Source: Methanobrevibacter arboriphilus JCM 13429 = DSM 1125 (GTDB lineage: Archaea; Methanobacteriota; Methanobacteria; Methanobacteriales; Methanobacteriaceae). Taken from it: DNA of 56,483 nt. The stretch is taken from the NCBI RefSeq assembly GCF_002072215.1, contig NZ_JXMW01000030.1, forward strand, positions 1 to 56,483. The letters run 5' to 3'. Shown one piece after another: positions 1-8,148 of the stretch. The notes beneath the pieces are model-generated. The model was given only the letters and a program-made list of their open reading frames with translations. It did no database searches and had not been told where the DNA came from. The position numbers were made by a program, and so were the translations under genes. The first letter of the stretch is position 1. Each line of letters starts with the position of its first letter.

Positions 1-916
1 CTGTTCCTGTGATGTTGTTGTTGGCGAAGGTTATATTGGTGTTGTTGCTGCTGGATGCAGACAGATAAACACCATCGTAGTATGTTCCTGTGATGTTGTT
101 GTTGGCGAAGGTTATATTGGTGTTGTTGCTGCTGTATGGCTCCAGATAAACACCATAGTATGTTCCTGTGATGTTGTTGTTGGCGAAGGTTATATTGGTG
201 TTGTTGCTGCTGGATGCAGACAGATAAACACCACGTGATGTTCCTGTGATGTTGTTGTTTTCAAAAACCAAATTAGCAGACGAAACAGGACTATTATAAC
301 TACCATCACCTAAATATACACCAGAAGAAACACCAGTTATATTATTACCACTAAATAAAACATCAAAAACAGTCCTATCAGCAGATTTACCGAATAAAAA
401 AACAGCACCACGATAATCAGCAGATATACTGGATTTAATAATATTATCCTTAATAACAACACCTGTTATAGGATTAGCACTACCACTACTACTTAAATTA
501 ATACTAACACCAGAAGTAGTAATATTATTATCACTAACAGTCAAATCACTACAATTAGATTTTATAGCTGTAGCATAACCACTAATAGTTAAATTAATAA
601 TCTTTACATTAGTAGCATTAATATTAAACAAAGTATCAACACTAGATGTTGTGAATTTAGCACCACCACGATTTTTACCAACAATAGTAGCATTACGACT
701 AATATTAAGCTGACCCCAATCAACATACTCACCATCATCAAAACTAATCACCAAATCATTATCATTATCATTATTAATAACACTTTGGAACTGTTCAGTA
801 GTATTAACTGTAGTAAAATCATGATTAGCTGCACTAACACTAGATAAAGCTAAAAAAATAAATAAAACACACCCAACAAAAATAATTGGCTTAAAAAATC
901 TATTTATTGTAAACAT
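1..916 (-). CDS. Adhesin-like exported protein, 3' end cut by window start
   Basis: The reading frame is open from an ATG at 916 to the window edge, about 305 codons, with no stop seen, so the C-terminus lies outside. A strong Shine-Dalgarno site (GGAGGTG, complement of 928-934) fixes the start. The N-terminus MFTINRFFKPIIFVGC leads into a hydrophobic stretch ending in SSVSAA, a typical signal peptide. The rest is rich in N, S, T and V with recurrent NNITGT/GVYL and NITFANNN motifs, as expected for a right-handed parallel beta-helix. Near the window edge the helix is built from three almost identical coils. Such adhesin-like proteins are abundant in gut Methanobrevibacter and are presumed to contact other cells or surfaces; the ligand cannot be told from sequence. 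Confidence 0.85.
   Translation of the reverse strand, partial: MFTINRFFKPIIFVGCVLFIFLALSSVSAANHDFTTVNTTEQFQSVINNDNDNDLVISFDDGEYVDWGQLNISRNATIVGKNRGGAKFTTSSVDTLFNINATNVKIINLTISGYATAIKSNCSDLTVSDNNITTSGVSINLSSSGSANPITGVVIKDNIIKSSISADYRGAVFLFGKSADRTVFDVLFSGNNITGVSSGVYLGDGSYNSPVSSANLVFENNNITGTSRGVYLSASSSNNTNITFANNNITGTYYGVYLEPYSSNNTNITFANNNITGTYYDGVYLSASSSNNTNITFANNNITGT
4..240 (-). repeat. Three in-frame tandem repeats inside the adhesin gene
   Basis: Three units begin at 4, 85 and 163 and are 81, 78 and 78 bp long. Each starts with TTCCTGTGATGTTGTTGTTG on the plus strand. All are multiples of three and encode 26-27-residue beta-helix coils ending in NITFANNNITGT. The units are nearly identical; the middle one differs in one loop (EPYS instead of SASS). 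A fourth, diverged unit starts at 241. Identity this high suggests recent expansion or homogenisation. Confidence 0.9.
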
Positions 917-973
917 TTTCGTTTTTTCACCTCCTGATCCAATCAATCAGTAATATAAAAAATACTAGCACAA

Positions 974-1026
974 TGAGAACACTCACTACGCTACAATAAT
1001 ATAATATAAAAAAACTACTATAAAAA
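974..1026 (-). promoter_or_regulatory. Possible third copy of the surface-gene promoter block
   Basis: The stretch 975-995 matches 16384-16404 at about 15 of 21 positions (GAGAACACTCACTACGCTAC against GTGAACATTCTCTACCTTAT) and is followed by an AT-rich segment with a TATA-like TTTATATTATA on the minus strand. It lies about 58 bp before the adhesin start codon at 916. It is weaker than the match between the 5757 and 16383 copies, so it is only a candidate. Confidence 0.35.
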
Positions 1027-1163
1027 ACTTCCTACCCAAAAACAAAAAACAACCCAAACGTCATTAAAAGAATAAAAAAATTAAAAACTAAAAAATAATA
1101 AACAAGACAATAAGAACCCATATGAACGAATAAACACAGCAAAAAGAAAAAAACAATAGCTAT

Positions 1164-1175
1164 CCCCCCCCCCCC
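1164..1175. repeat. Run of twelve C residues
   Basis: Twelve consecutive C residues sit in otherwise almost GC-free intergenic DNA about 250 bp upstream of the adhesin start at 916. A poly-C tract is strikingly unlike the surrounding composition, and such tracts are prone to slippage. It may be a length-variable switch or a scar; nothing around it shows which. Confidence 0.9.
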
Positions 1176-1255
1176 AGCTTTAAATTAAAATTAAAGGAAT
1201 ATTAAAAATAATTAAAAAAAAATAAAATAAAAATAAGAAATATAAAAATAAAAAA

Positions 1256-1412
1256 ATAGGCTTTGTAGAAATCCTTTTAATATCAATATAATTATAAAAA
1301 AAGATTATGATTAAAAATCTTTTATTTTGAAATTAAAGAATTATTTTAACAATTTAATTTCACAAAATTAAAAATTTCAAGTGTAAAAAATAAGGATTTC
1401 TACAAAGCCTAT
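1256..1412. mobile_element. MITE-like element with 21-bp perfect terminal inverted repeats
   Basis: Positions 1256-1276 and 1392-1412 are perfect inverted copies of each other (core GGCTTTGTAGAAATCCTT). They enclose about 115 bp of AT-rich DNA with no open frame but with two internal dyads (around 1300-1322 and 1327-1380). The outermost bases allow a TA target duplication on each side, as IS630/Tc1-type elements make. Size, inverted ends and lack of coding capacity fit a non-autonomous MITE. No transposase with these ends is in the window, so the parent family is unknown. Confidence 0.6.
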
Positions 1413-1460
1413 AATAAATTATTTTATAAAAATATTAAAATAGCTAAAATAGTTAAAAAA

Positions 1461-1514
1461 TATAAAAAATATAAAAAATATAAAAAATATAAAAAATATA
1501 AAAAATATAAAAAA
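1461..1514. repeat. Six copies of the 9-bp unit TATAAAAAA
   Basis: Six perfect head-to-tail copies of TATAAAAAA run into the start of the upstream 132-bp direct repeat (1504). The period of 9 bp is the same as in the large satellite at 8794-9142. Confidence 0.9.
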
Positions 1515-1635
1515 TAAATCCTCATTTAAAGCTATATAAAGTATTTGTTCTACTGATTTCACGTACCCTATATAGAGAATCTAATCTTATATTCTTAACA
1601 AGTTTTAAAAATTTCTTAGATATTTTAAAGAATAT
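1504..1635 (-). pseudogene. Fragment duplicating the 3' end of the CARDB-like gene
   Basis: This 132-bp stretch is about 96% identical (5 mismatches) to 2531-2662, the 3' end and downstream flank of the broken secreted-protein gene at 2549-3488. Nothing of the rest of that gene is present here. The copy sits just downstream of the HEPN gene, so the MNT/HEPN pair is bracketed by the two copies in direct orientation. Confidence 0.85.
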
Positions 1636-1690
1636 ATTATCCTAAAATAAAAAACCAAGAGGAATAATTAAAATCTAATAAAAAATTGAT

Positions 1691-2065
1691 TTATAAAAAC
1701 CTTTTGCATTCATCAATAAAAATCTTAGCATTTTTAATTGATTGATCTGCATCTTCTTCCGTAAAAACAATATAAAGTTCATAATCCGCATCATAACGAT
1801 CATGTTGAGACCTAATAAATAAATTGTAAATATCCTGATTAAAGTCCATAATATGAATATATTCATGCCCCAACTGATGAGTAATACCTTTATGAGTCTT
1901 AGGATAAATATTTTTCTTAGCTAAAATCCCTCTAGCTGCATGGAACATTGCATAATAAGCTAAGATAACAACAGAATTATAAGCTTCATTTTCAAATAAA
2001 ATCAAAGCATGGCTAATCTTTTCATTAGCAATATTAAATTCCATCTCAACTTCATCAAATGCCAT
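1691..2065 (-). CDS. HEPN-domain protein, putative toxin partner of the MNT protein
   Basis: This 124-residue protein resembles the HEPN/UPF0332 family: an all-helical protein with the signature YYAMFHAARGIL at residues 38-49, then KTHKGI and a charged RSQHDRYDADY segment. HEPN proteins of two-gene MNT/HEPN modules are toxins, usually RNases, whose activity is blocked by the nucleotidyltransferase partner. The gene follows the MNT gene by 25 bp on the same strand, the usual arrangement. I do not see a clear R-x4-6-H RNase motif, so it could be an inactive or non-nuclease HEPN member. The module lies between 132-bp direct repeats. Confidence 0.8.
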   Translation of the reverse strand: MAFDEVEMEFNIANEKISHALILFENEAYNSVVILAYYAMFHAARGILAKKNIYPKTHKGITHQLGHEYIHIMDFNQDIYNLFIRSQHDRYDADYELYIVFTEEDADQSIKNAKIFIDECKRFL

Positions 2066-2090
2066 AATTAAATCCCTATGATAATTAAAA

Positions 2091-2393
2091 TTAAATTAAA
2101 ATGCCTTCTTTCTCAATACTAGTCATTATATGAGAATTCTTTACTTGTTCATAATTATTTTTTCTTATTATTTTAACAGATAGATATTCATCTAACTCTA
2201 AAATTATTTTACCAACTTTAGAATAAACATCATCAATAATTTTAGACTTATTATTAGTAATAATCAAAATATCAATATCTGAGTCCTTAGTATCTTCACC
2301 ACGAGCTACAGAACCAAATAAAATAATTTTTTCAATCTCATGGCGATTTAAAGAATTTGCAAAGTCAATAGCTAACTGTTTCTTATTCACCAT
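2091..2393 (-). CDS. MNT-type minimal nucleotidyltransferase, putative antitoxin
   Basis: This 100-residue protein carries the defining GS-x10-D-x-D motif of the polymerase-beta nucleotidyltransferase fold (GSVARGEDTKDSDID, about residues 27-41). Length and motif fit the MntA-like antitoxins, which modify or neutralise a HEPN partner; in described MntA/HepT systems the antitoxin AMPylates the toxin. It is the first gene of the pair and is followed 25 bp later by the HEPN gene. A possible ribosome site (AAGGAAGG, near 2402-2409) precedes the ATG at 2393. Function as a toxin-antitoxin pair is inferred from family and gene order. Confidence 0.85.
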   Translation of the reverse strand: MVNKKQLAIDFANSLNRHEIEKIILFGSVARGEDTKDSDIDILIITNNKSKIIDDVYSKVGKIILELDEYLSVKIIRKNNYEQVKNSHIMTSIEKEGILI

Positions 2394-2530
2394 AGGTAAT
2401 CCTTCCTTCTCTTAAAAACTGTTTTTATTATAAACTTTAATATTAACTATGTAAATAATGTTATATAGTTTTTATCATGAAAGAAATAGTAATTTAAAAA
2501 ATAATAAAAATATAAAATTATTAAAAAAAT

Positions 2531-2662
2531 AATATAAAAAATAAATCCTCATTTAAAGCTATATAAAGTATTTGCTCTACTGATTTCACGTACCCTATAT
2601 AGAGAATCCAACCTTATATTCTTAACAAGTTTTAAATATTTCTTAGGTATTTTAAAGAATAT
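2531..2662. repeat. Second copy of the 132-bp direct repeat
   Basis: Pairs with 1504-1635 at about 96% identity. It covers the last part of the CARDB-like gene and a few bases beyond its stop. The two copies lie 895 bp apart and flank the MNT/HEPN module. Confidence 0.9.
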
Positions 2663-3488
2663 TTTAACAGTAGCTGACTTTCCTGGTTTTAAAGCTTTGA
2701 GTTTAGCAGATTTAGTATATTTTTTAAGTTTTGAATACACTTTTCCGAAATTTTTAGTTCCTGGTTTTTGATACCACATCTTAATTTTAGTAGCTTTTGA
2801 AGTCTTTGAACCAATGTTTATAATTTTAATATCTAAATAATCAATATTTTTTTTTCTTATAGTTTTGATATGTATTATAACCAGAAGTAACTTTAGTTAT
2901 ACTAAGCTGCGGATTATTTTCAACATAAACAAGGTATATTTTGGTTCCATTTATAATATTTCCAGGTAAATCCATACCAAACAAATATCCTTTAGTAAAT
3001 GTAGCATTGAGATTTACTTTAATCAAATACCATCCAGATTTTTTATATTTATGAGATATCCACTTATTACTGATTTTTCTAGTCTTATCTCCAAAACTTA
3101 CAGTGGATTTTTTGAGTTTTAAGCCAGTAATATTAGTAACAGAACTATCAGAAGGGTTTACTATAGCTTTATAATAGATTTTAGTTCCTTTTGCTACTTT
3201 AAAAGTATAATTTTCATACTTTTTATATTTACTTGGAATCTTTTTTTTACTTTCAAGTGAATAAATTTTTGCTTTTGTAGTGCTTTTTACAGACAAATCA
3301 GTATATGCATCAGCGTCAGAGTTAGATATTGTAATATCTCCATTTCCAATATAAATTTCTGCAGAAACGGCTCCGATCGACCAAAGAATACTAAATACAA
3401 TTATTAATAAAAATAAAATAGAGAATTTTTTATTTATTTCGATTTTATTTAATATTTTTATTTTAATAGTATAAACCTCCTTATACAT
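2549..3488 (-). pseudogene. Secreted CARDB-like surface protein broken by a frameshift in an A9 run
   Basis: Two reading frames join into one protein. From ATG 3488 (RBS GGAGG, complement of 3477-3481) the first frame gives a signal peptide (IVFSILWSIGAVSAE) and about 185 further residues, then meets a stop at 2841-2843 just after nine A residues (T run 2847-2855 on the plus strand). Deleting one A would continue the protein as NIDYLDIKIINIGSKTSKA and on through the 2549-2779 frame to a stop at 2549. The joined product would be about 312 residues with a CARDB-like beta-sandwich C-terminus (IGSKTSKATKIKMWYQKPG) as in the neighbouring adhesin. It could be a pseudogene, a slippage-controlled phase-variable gene, or a sequencing error in the homopolymer. 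Confidence 0.75.
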
Positions 3489-3507
3489 TTAATTAAATTA
3501 AATTTCA

Positions 3508-5511
3508 TTAAGAAACGATATTTATTTGTGATTTTTTAAATCCTTTGAGATTATTCTTATAATTAGACTCTAAAAGCTTTTTATTAAAATTAATATAAAC
3601 ATACTTCTTATATTTACTATTTAAAACTTTTAGTATGGTACTTTTTTTAGCTTTATCAGGATATTTAAGCCCATCAAGATTTAAAGTCATACCTGGCTGT
3701 ATCCTAGTATCATGTCCTTTTATTTTTTTAAGAGTAACAGTTAAGCGTATTGGAGATTTAGGCTTTTTTTGAGACCCATACCAAAATAAAATGTAAATTT
3801 TACCAGTAGCTATCTTATTACCTTTGTTTTTAACATGAATAGTGTATATATTAGTTTTTTTATTAAAAGATAATGCAGTGACAGCTAAATCAGCTTTATA
3901 TCTAATATAATCAGATTTAAATGAAATTTTATCATTAGAATAATCATATTTACTTGAATAGTTAGAACCAATTTTACTAACAATATCATAATTGTATTCA
4001 AGAACTTTATGATTATAGTTGATTACAGCATATTTTTTGTATTTTTTATTATTGCTATTTAATTTGACAGTTATAGTAATGCTTTTACCTTTAGCTAAAG
4101 CTTTAACTGTAATATACCTCGAATAAACATTCCTTCCTTTATTATAATATACTTTAAGCTTAGATTTTTGGGAAGTCACTTCTCCATTGTTCTTAACAGT
4201 GATTTTATATTTTGTTGAAGTTATTTTCTTAACATTCGTGATTAATAGGTCTGCTCTTGGAGTAACATATATACTGATTTCTTTTGAAATTGGTTGTATT
4301 ATAGTAATATTTCCAGAATGATAACCACTATAACTTACTGTTGTTTTTGCCCAGCCAGTTTTTGCAGGGTCAAAATAATAAGTAGCATAACCATTTGCAT
4401 CAGTAAATAACATAGTTCCAGTAGTTCCTGTTAACCATATCATAATATATGCTCCACTAATTGGATGCCAAGCCCATACAGGATCCTCACCAACTTTTTT
4501 TGTAGGATAATACTCAAGTAACCTAACTTTAACTATAGATTTACCATATAAAGCAATAGGACTATTTTTTGAGATTACCTCTATCTTAGGAGTATAATTA
4601 TTAATAAGAGTAATAGAACCATCAACAGACTTTGCAGTATAATTTATTCCATTAATGAAAGTATCAAAAGTCATTACTTTAATAGGGTAAACACCAGGTT
4701 TATTCCACCACTGATAATACTTACCATCACCATAATTATGATTTAATATAGCTTCACCATATGAATTTGTCTTTACAATTGAAAAACCAGTAGCACCATT
4801 AATACTAATAGTAATAGAAACCCCTTCAATAGGATTACCCTTTTCATCAGTTACTTTAACATGTATTTCACTAATATCTCCATTTTTAGCAGGTAAAACT
4901 GGGTCAATTGTAATATTGACCTTTTCATTCTTAACTTTAAGTTGATTAAGTATTAATGACAGATTCAAATCATTAGTGCTATTAGCTATTACATTAACAC
5001 TTTTAGTAACATTTATTTTAACATTCCAATAGCCAGAATTAAGACCAGTAATGAACCACAATTTATTAACATCATCATAAATAGCTTCATAAACAGAATT
5101 ATTTAGATAAAAAATAACATCAGAAGTAATAGGATTACCAAAACCATCAGTAATGTTAAAAACCAAAGCATCATTTTCTTCTAAAATATTAACAGTAGAA
5201 TTAATAGCTATTGTAACATTACGATCACCAGTAGGAACATCAGTTAGATTATATAAAGCACTTGAATTAGTATCCTGACAATCATCAACTGACTGATCAC
5301 CAGAGGTAATGTTAACATCAAAATTATCTGCACCAATATCATTACTTAAAGTAATATTAGCTGTAATATTACCAGTATCATTACCATTACCTTTACTATT
5401 ATCATTATCAGTAGCTGAAACATTATTTAAGCATACCAATAATAAAAATATTATAAAAATGCTGATAATCAATTTTTTTGTTTTATTAGTATAATTCATA
5501 ATAAATACCAT
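3508..5511 (-). CDS. Large adhesin-like exported protein with CARDB-like repeats
   Basis: The 667-residue product starts with a signal peptide (IISIFIIFLLLVCLNNVSA). An N/T/D-rich stretch follows, then Ig-like domains (KVTDEKGNPIEGVSITISI is a Big-1-like strand pattern near residue 220). At the C-terminus are two CARDB-like units, near 420-510 and 540-660, each starting with a D-L-x-(I/V) strand and ending NYNHKVLEYNYD or NFNKKLLESNYKNN. No sortase signal or transmembrane anchor is visible at the C-terminus, so attachment is unclear. ATG 5511 and ATG 5499 are both possible starts; neither has a convincing ribosome site. The role is probably cell-surface contact, from family resemblance only. 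Confidence 0.8.
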   Translation of the reverse strand: MVFIMNYTNKTKKLIISIFIIFLLLVCLNNVSATDNDNSKGNGNDTGNITANITLSNDIGADNFDVNITSGDQSVDDCQDTNSSALYNLTDVPTGDRNVTIAINSTVNILEENDALVFNITDGFGNPITSDVIFYLNNSVYEAIYDDVNKLWFITGLNSGYWNVKINVTKSVNVIANSTNDLNLSLILNQLKVKNEKVNITIDPVLPAKNGDISEIHVKVTDEKGNPIEGVSITISINGATGFSIVKTNSYGEAILNHNYGDGKYYQWWNKPGVYPIKVMTFDTFINGINYTAKSVDGSITLINNYTPKIEVISKNSPIALYGKSIVKVRLLEYYPTKKVGEDPVWAWHPISGAYIMIWLTGTTGTMLFTDANGYATYYFDPAKTGWAKTTVSYSGYHSGNITIIQPISKEISIYVTPRADLLITNVKKITSTKYKITVKNNGEVTSQKSKLKVYYNKGRNVYSRYITVKALAKGKSITITVKLNSNNKKYKKYAVINYNHKVLEYNYDIVSKIGSNYSSKYDYSNDKISFKSDYIRYKADLAVTALSFNKKTNIYTIHVKNKGNKIATGKIYILFWYGSQKKPKSPIRLTVTLKKIKGHDTRIQPGMTLNLDGLKYPDKAKKSTILKVLNSKYKKYVYINFNKKLLESNYKNNLKGFKKSQINIVS

Positions 5512-5756
5512 TATTCATTTAATTATTTATCTTAAACTCTCTTAAATTATCATAAACTTAATTTAATTCGTTTATTTTTTTATAATTTAAATTTTTATAT
5601 TATTTTTTAAATTTTAAAATATTTGAATCCAATAAATATAAATATACCACTTATAAACAATAAACACCAAAACAAGAAGGAAAATGCTTATGACCAATTA
5701 ATAAAATCCAAAAAAAGAATAATTAAAAATAAATCTTAATAAAAAGGTGTTTACAA

Positions 5757-5815
5757 AGTGAACATTTACTATCTTATAATAAGGTGAACATAGTATATAA
5801 ACTTAACCATATAAA
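5757..5815 (-). promoter_or_regulatory. Surface-gene promoter block, copy A
   Basis: Positions 5757-5778 match 16383-16404 at 19 of 22 positions (AGTGAACATT, two free bases, CTAYCTTATA). A second shared piece, ATATAAAC plus CC.ATATAAA, follows at almost the same offset (38 against 39 bp). In the direction of transcription a TATA-like TTTATATGG precedes TGTTCAC elements, which would place TGTTCAC near the transcription start. Here TGTTCAC occurs twice (complements of 5758-5764 and 5784-5790). The adhesin start is about 250 bp downstream. Confidence 0.5.
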
Positions 5816-5873
5816 TAAATTAAAAATTAAATAATAAACAATGAATAAATTAAGAATTAAATAATAAACACTA
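5814..5873. repeat. Two 30-bp tandem repeats upstream of the adhesin
   Basis: Units 5814-5843 and 5844-5873 share a core of AATAAATTAARAATTAAA and TAATAAACA and differ at only a few bases. They adjoin promoter block A. Apart from these and block A, 5512-6112 is AT-rich DNA in which I see no gene. The region separates the minus-strand adhesin from the plus-strand zinc-ribbon gene, so it holds both promoters. Confidence 0.75.
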
Positions 5874-6112
5874 ATTTTTTTACAGCTACTATACTTATTC
5901 CAAAATAGCTATTTAAAAAAGAATCTTATAAATTATATTCTAAACATAATTCTTAACATTATATTAACAAGAAATATATCATAATATTTAAATTAAAAAA
6001 AAGAGATACTATAAACAATTAATATTAAGATAATCAAAATTTAATCAAAATTTATATTAGTTATTAATAAAAAATATATTATTTAATTAATGTTACAAGA
6101 AAGAATGATACT

Positions 6113-8032
6113 ATGAAAGTTGTAGCATGTGAAAACTGTGGAGCTAAATATCAAATCGATGATAATGAACAAGTCGATGATTATGAATGTTCTGTATGTG
6201 CAGGAAACTTAAAATCAGTTGAGGAATATCCCTCAAAACACTCTTTGAAAAAGCAAAATCATAGTAATCTTTATAGAGATGATCCTGATTCTAAAATTGT
6301 ATATTGTAAAGATTGTAGTTTAAAATATACTCTTAAAAATAATGAAAATCTTAAAGATTATGAATGTTCTAGTTGTTATGGAGATTTAAGATATATTGAT
6401 GAAAAACTCAATGAAACTATTGATGAACCCCCCAATAATAATCTTGATAAATTAGAAGAAAATAAAACCCATGGAAAAGAACAGATTGGTGAAGAAAAAT
6501 ATATAGATGATCAGGAAGATGTTATTTATGTTGAAAAACCATTTTATGGCTCAAATACTTTAAATAATAAACATGAAATTGAAAATTCTAATGAATATCA
6601 ATTTGATAGTCAAGACAGCTATAAAAAAGATATAGATAATATAGATAACTCTAATCTTGTTTCTAATCCCAATTATAACACTCCTAATTTTGATTCAAAT
6701 ATTATTTATCCAATGACTGAAGCTAATCTTAGAAAGTTAGAAAAAAAATTGAGAAATGAAATTAAAAAAGATTTCTCAGAAAGTATATCTAAAAGCTATG
6801 GAAAAACACTTGAAAGAAACATAGACATCAATCAATCTTTATATAATGAAAATAAAAACAATGAGTCTATTAATAAATATAACTATAAAAATGAAAATGA
6901 AAATAAAACTATTGAGGATAAAACACAAAATCATTTAGAAGGAAAGAAAAATAAAGAATCTGAAGAATCTATATTTGATAAAATTTCAAAAAGAAACACA
7001 GAAGAAAAAAAGAAAGAAAATAGTGCAGCTAAAACACATAATCAAAAACAAGAATTAATTCCTCACCCAAATACAAAAAACACCTCTTATCATGATGTTT
7101 ATATTATAGCAGGATTGATTATAGCTTTAATAGGTCTTTTAGATGTTTTACTATCTAAAAGGATTTATAGTGTCATATTTATAGTTATAGGAATTATTAT
7201 ATTTATCATTGGACTAATCAAAAATAATAGTTATGTTTCTACAGAAAAAAGAGGTAGATTAATCAGAGAAAAGCTTTTAACACTTCCAGGCAACTTTTAT
7301 GTTCTTTATTATGTGAGAGTTCCAAATTCAAATGAAGGTATCAATCATGTTGTTGTTGGATCCTCAGGAATATTTTCAATTGTAAGTCAAAGTTATAATG
7401 AAAAAGAAGATAAAAATAAAACCAAAACTGAAAATGAAAATAAAAACTTAGTAAATAAATCAAATTTAGATGATTTAACTCTTCTAGATGAATCAGAAAA
7501 CATTGATGTGACTAATAATATAAACAATAATATAAATAGTAATATAAATAGTGATATAAATAATATAAGTAATATAAGCAATAATAAAAACAGGGACAAT
7601 AAAAATAACAAAAATAAAAAAGATAATGAAGATAATGAAGATAATAACAATGAAAACAAGAATACAATAAACAATACTATTGCAAAAAACAATATTAAAG
7701 AAAATAATCAAAAAACACCAAGTAAATTTAAATTCAAAGAAGCTGAAAATAAATTCCCACATAATAACAAAATAAAACAAAAATCAATACATTTAGGTGA
7801 AGAATTAATCGATTTTTTAAATGAAAGTGGATTTCAAAACTTCTATGTTGAACCATTAGTAGGTTTTGTAAACAATGAAGTTGCAGTTATAAATATGCCT
7901 TTAACTGATGAAGATCTATTTATTGATGAATTATTACAAAAAATAGTTCATGGAAAAAGACAATTAGATGATAAAACCACTCATAGAGTTGCTGTCTTAT
8001 TATCCCAATATGCTACAGAATGTTCTTCTTAA
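6113..8032 (+). CDS. Membrane protein: two zinc ribbons, two TM helices, NERD-like domain with a long N/K insert
   Basis: The N-terminus has two CxxC...CxxC zinc ribbons (C6/C9/C26/C29 and a second near residues 64-90), followed by a charged, N-rich linker. Two hydrophobic helices lie around residues 329-370. After them comes the start of a NERD-like (nuclease-related) domain near residue 380 (RGRLIREKLLTLPGNFYVLY...NHVVVGSSGIFSI). The domain appears to be split by about 120 residues of N/K/D low-complexity sequence (about 426-545) before the C-terminal part resumes (HLGEELIDFLNESG...VGFVNNEVAVINMPL). The gene stands alone between AT-rich gaps. NERD proteins have been linked to DNA processing, but the catalytic residues are not clear here, so nuclease activity is uncertain. 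Confidence 0.7.
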   Translation: MKVVACENCGAKYQIDDNEQVDDYECSVCAGNLKSVEEYPSKHSLKKQNHSNLYRDDPDSKIVYCKDCSLKYTLKNNENLKDYECSSCYGDLRYIDEKLNETIDEPPNNNLDKLEENKTHGKEQIGEEKYIDDQEDVIYVEKPFYGSNTLNNKHEIENSNEYQFDSQDSYKKDIDNIDNSNLVSNPNYNTPNFDSNIIYPMTEANLRKLEKKLRNEIKKDFSESISKSYGKTLERNIDINQSLYNENKNNESINKYNYKNENENKTIEDKTQNHLEGKKNKESEESIFDKISKRNTEEKKKENSAAKTHNQKQELIPHPNTKNTSYHDVYIIAGLIIALIGLLDVLLSKRIYSVIFIVIGIIIFIIGLIKNNSYVSTEKRGRLIREKLLTLPGNFYVLYYVRVPNSNEGINHVVVGSSGIFSIVSQSYNEKEDKNKTKTENENKNLVNKSNLDDLTLLDESENIDVTNNINNNINSNINSDINNISNISNNKNRDNKNNKNKKDNEDNEDNNNENKNTINNTIAKNNIKENNQKTPSKFKFKEAENKFPHNNKIKQKSIHLGEELIDFLNESGFQNFYVEPLVGFVNNEVAVINMPLTDEDLFIDELLQKIVHGKRQLDDKTTHRVAVLLSQYATECSS

Positions 8033-8148
8033 TATAAATAGAAAAAGATAAAAAGCTAGAAAAAAATAAGAAATTAAAAAAATAAGAAATTAATTTCAAA
8101 TCCAACAATAGCTTAAAAATCAATAGATTATTAATTTAAGGTCATTTT

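Noticed and set aside
7393-7780. Two hydrophobic-looking minus-strand frames
   Set aside because: They are antisense shadows of the N/K-rich segment of the 6113-8032 gene.
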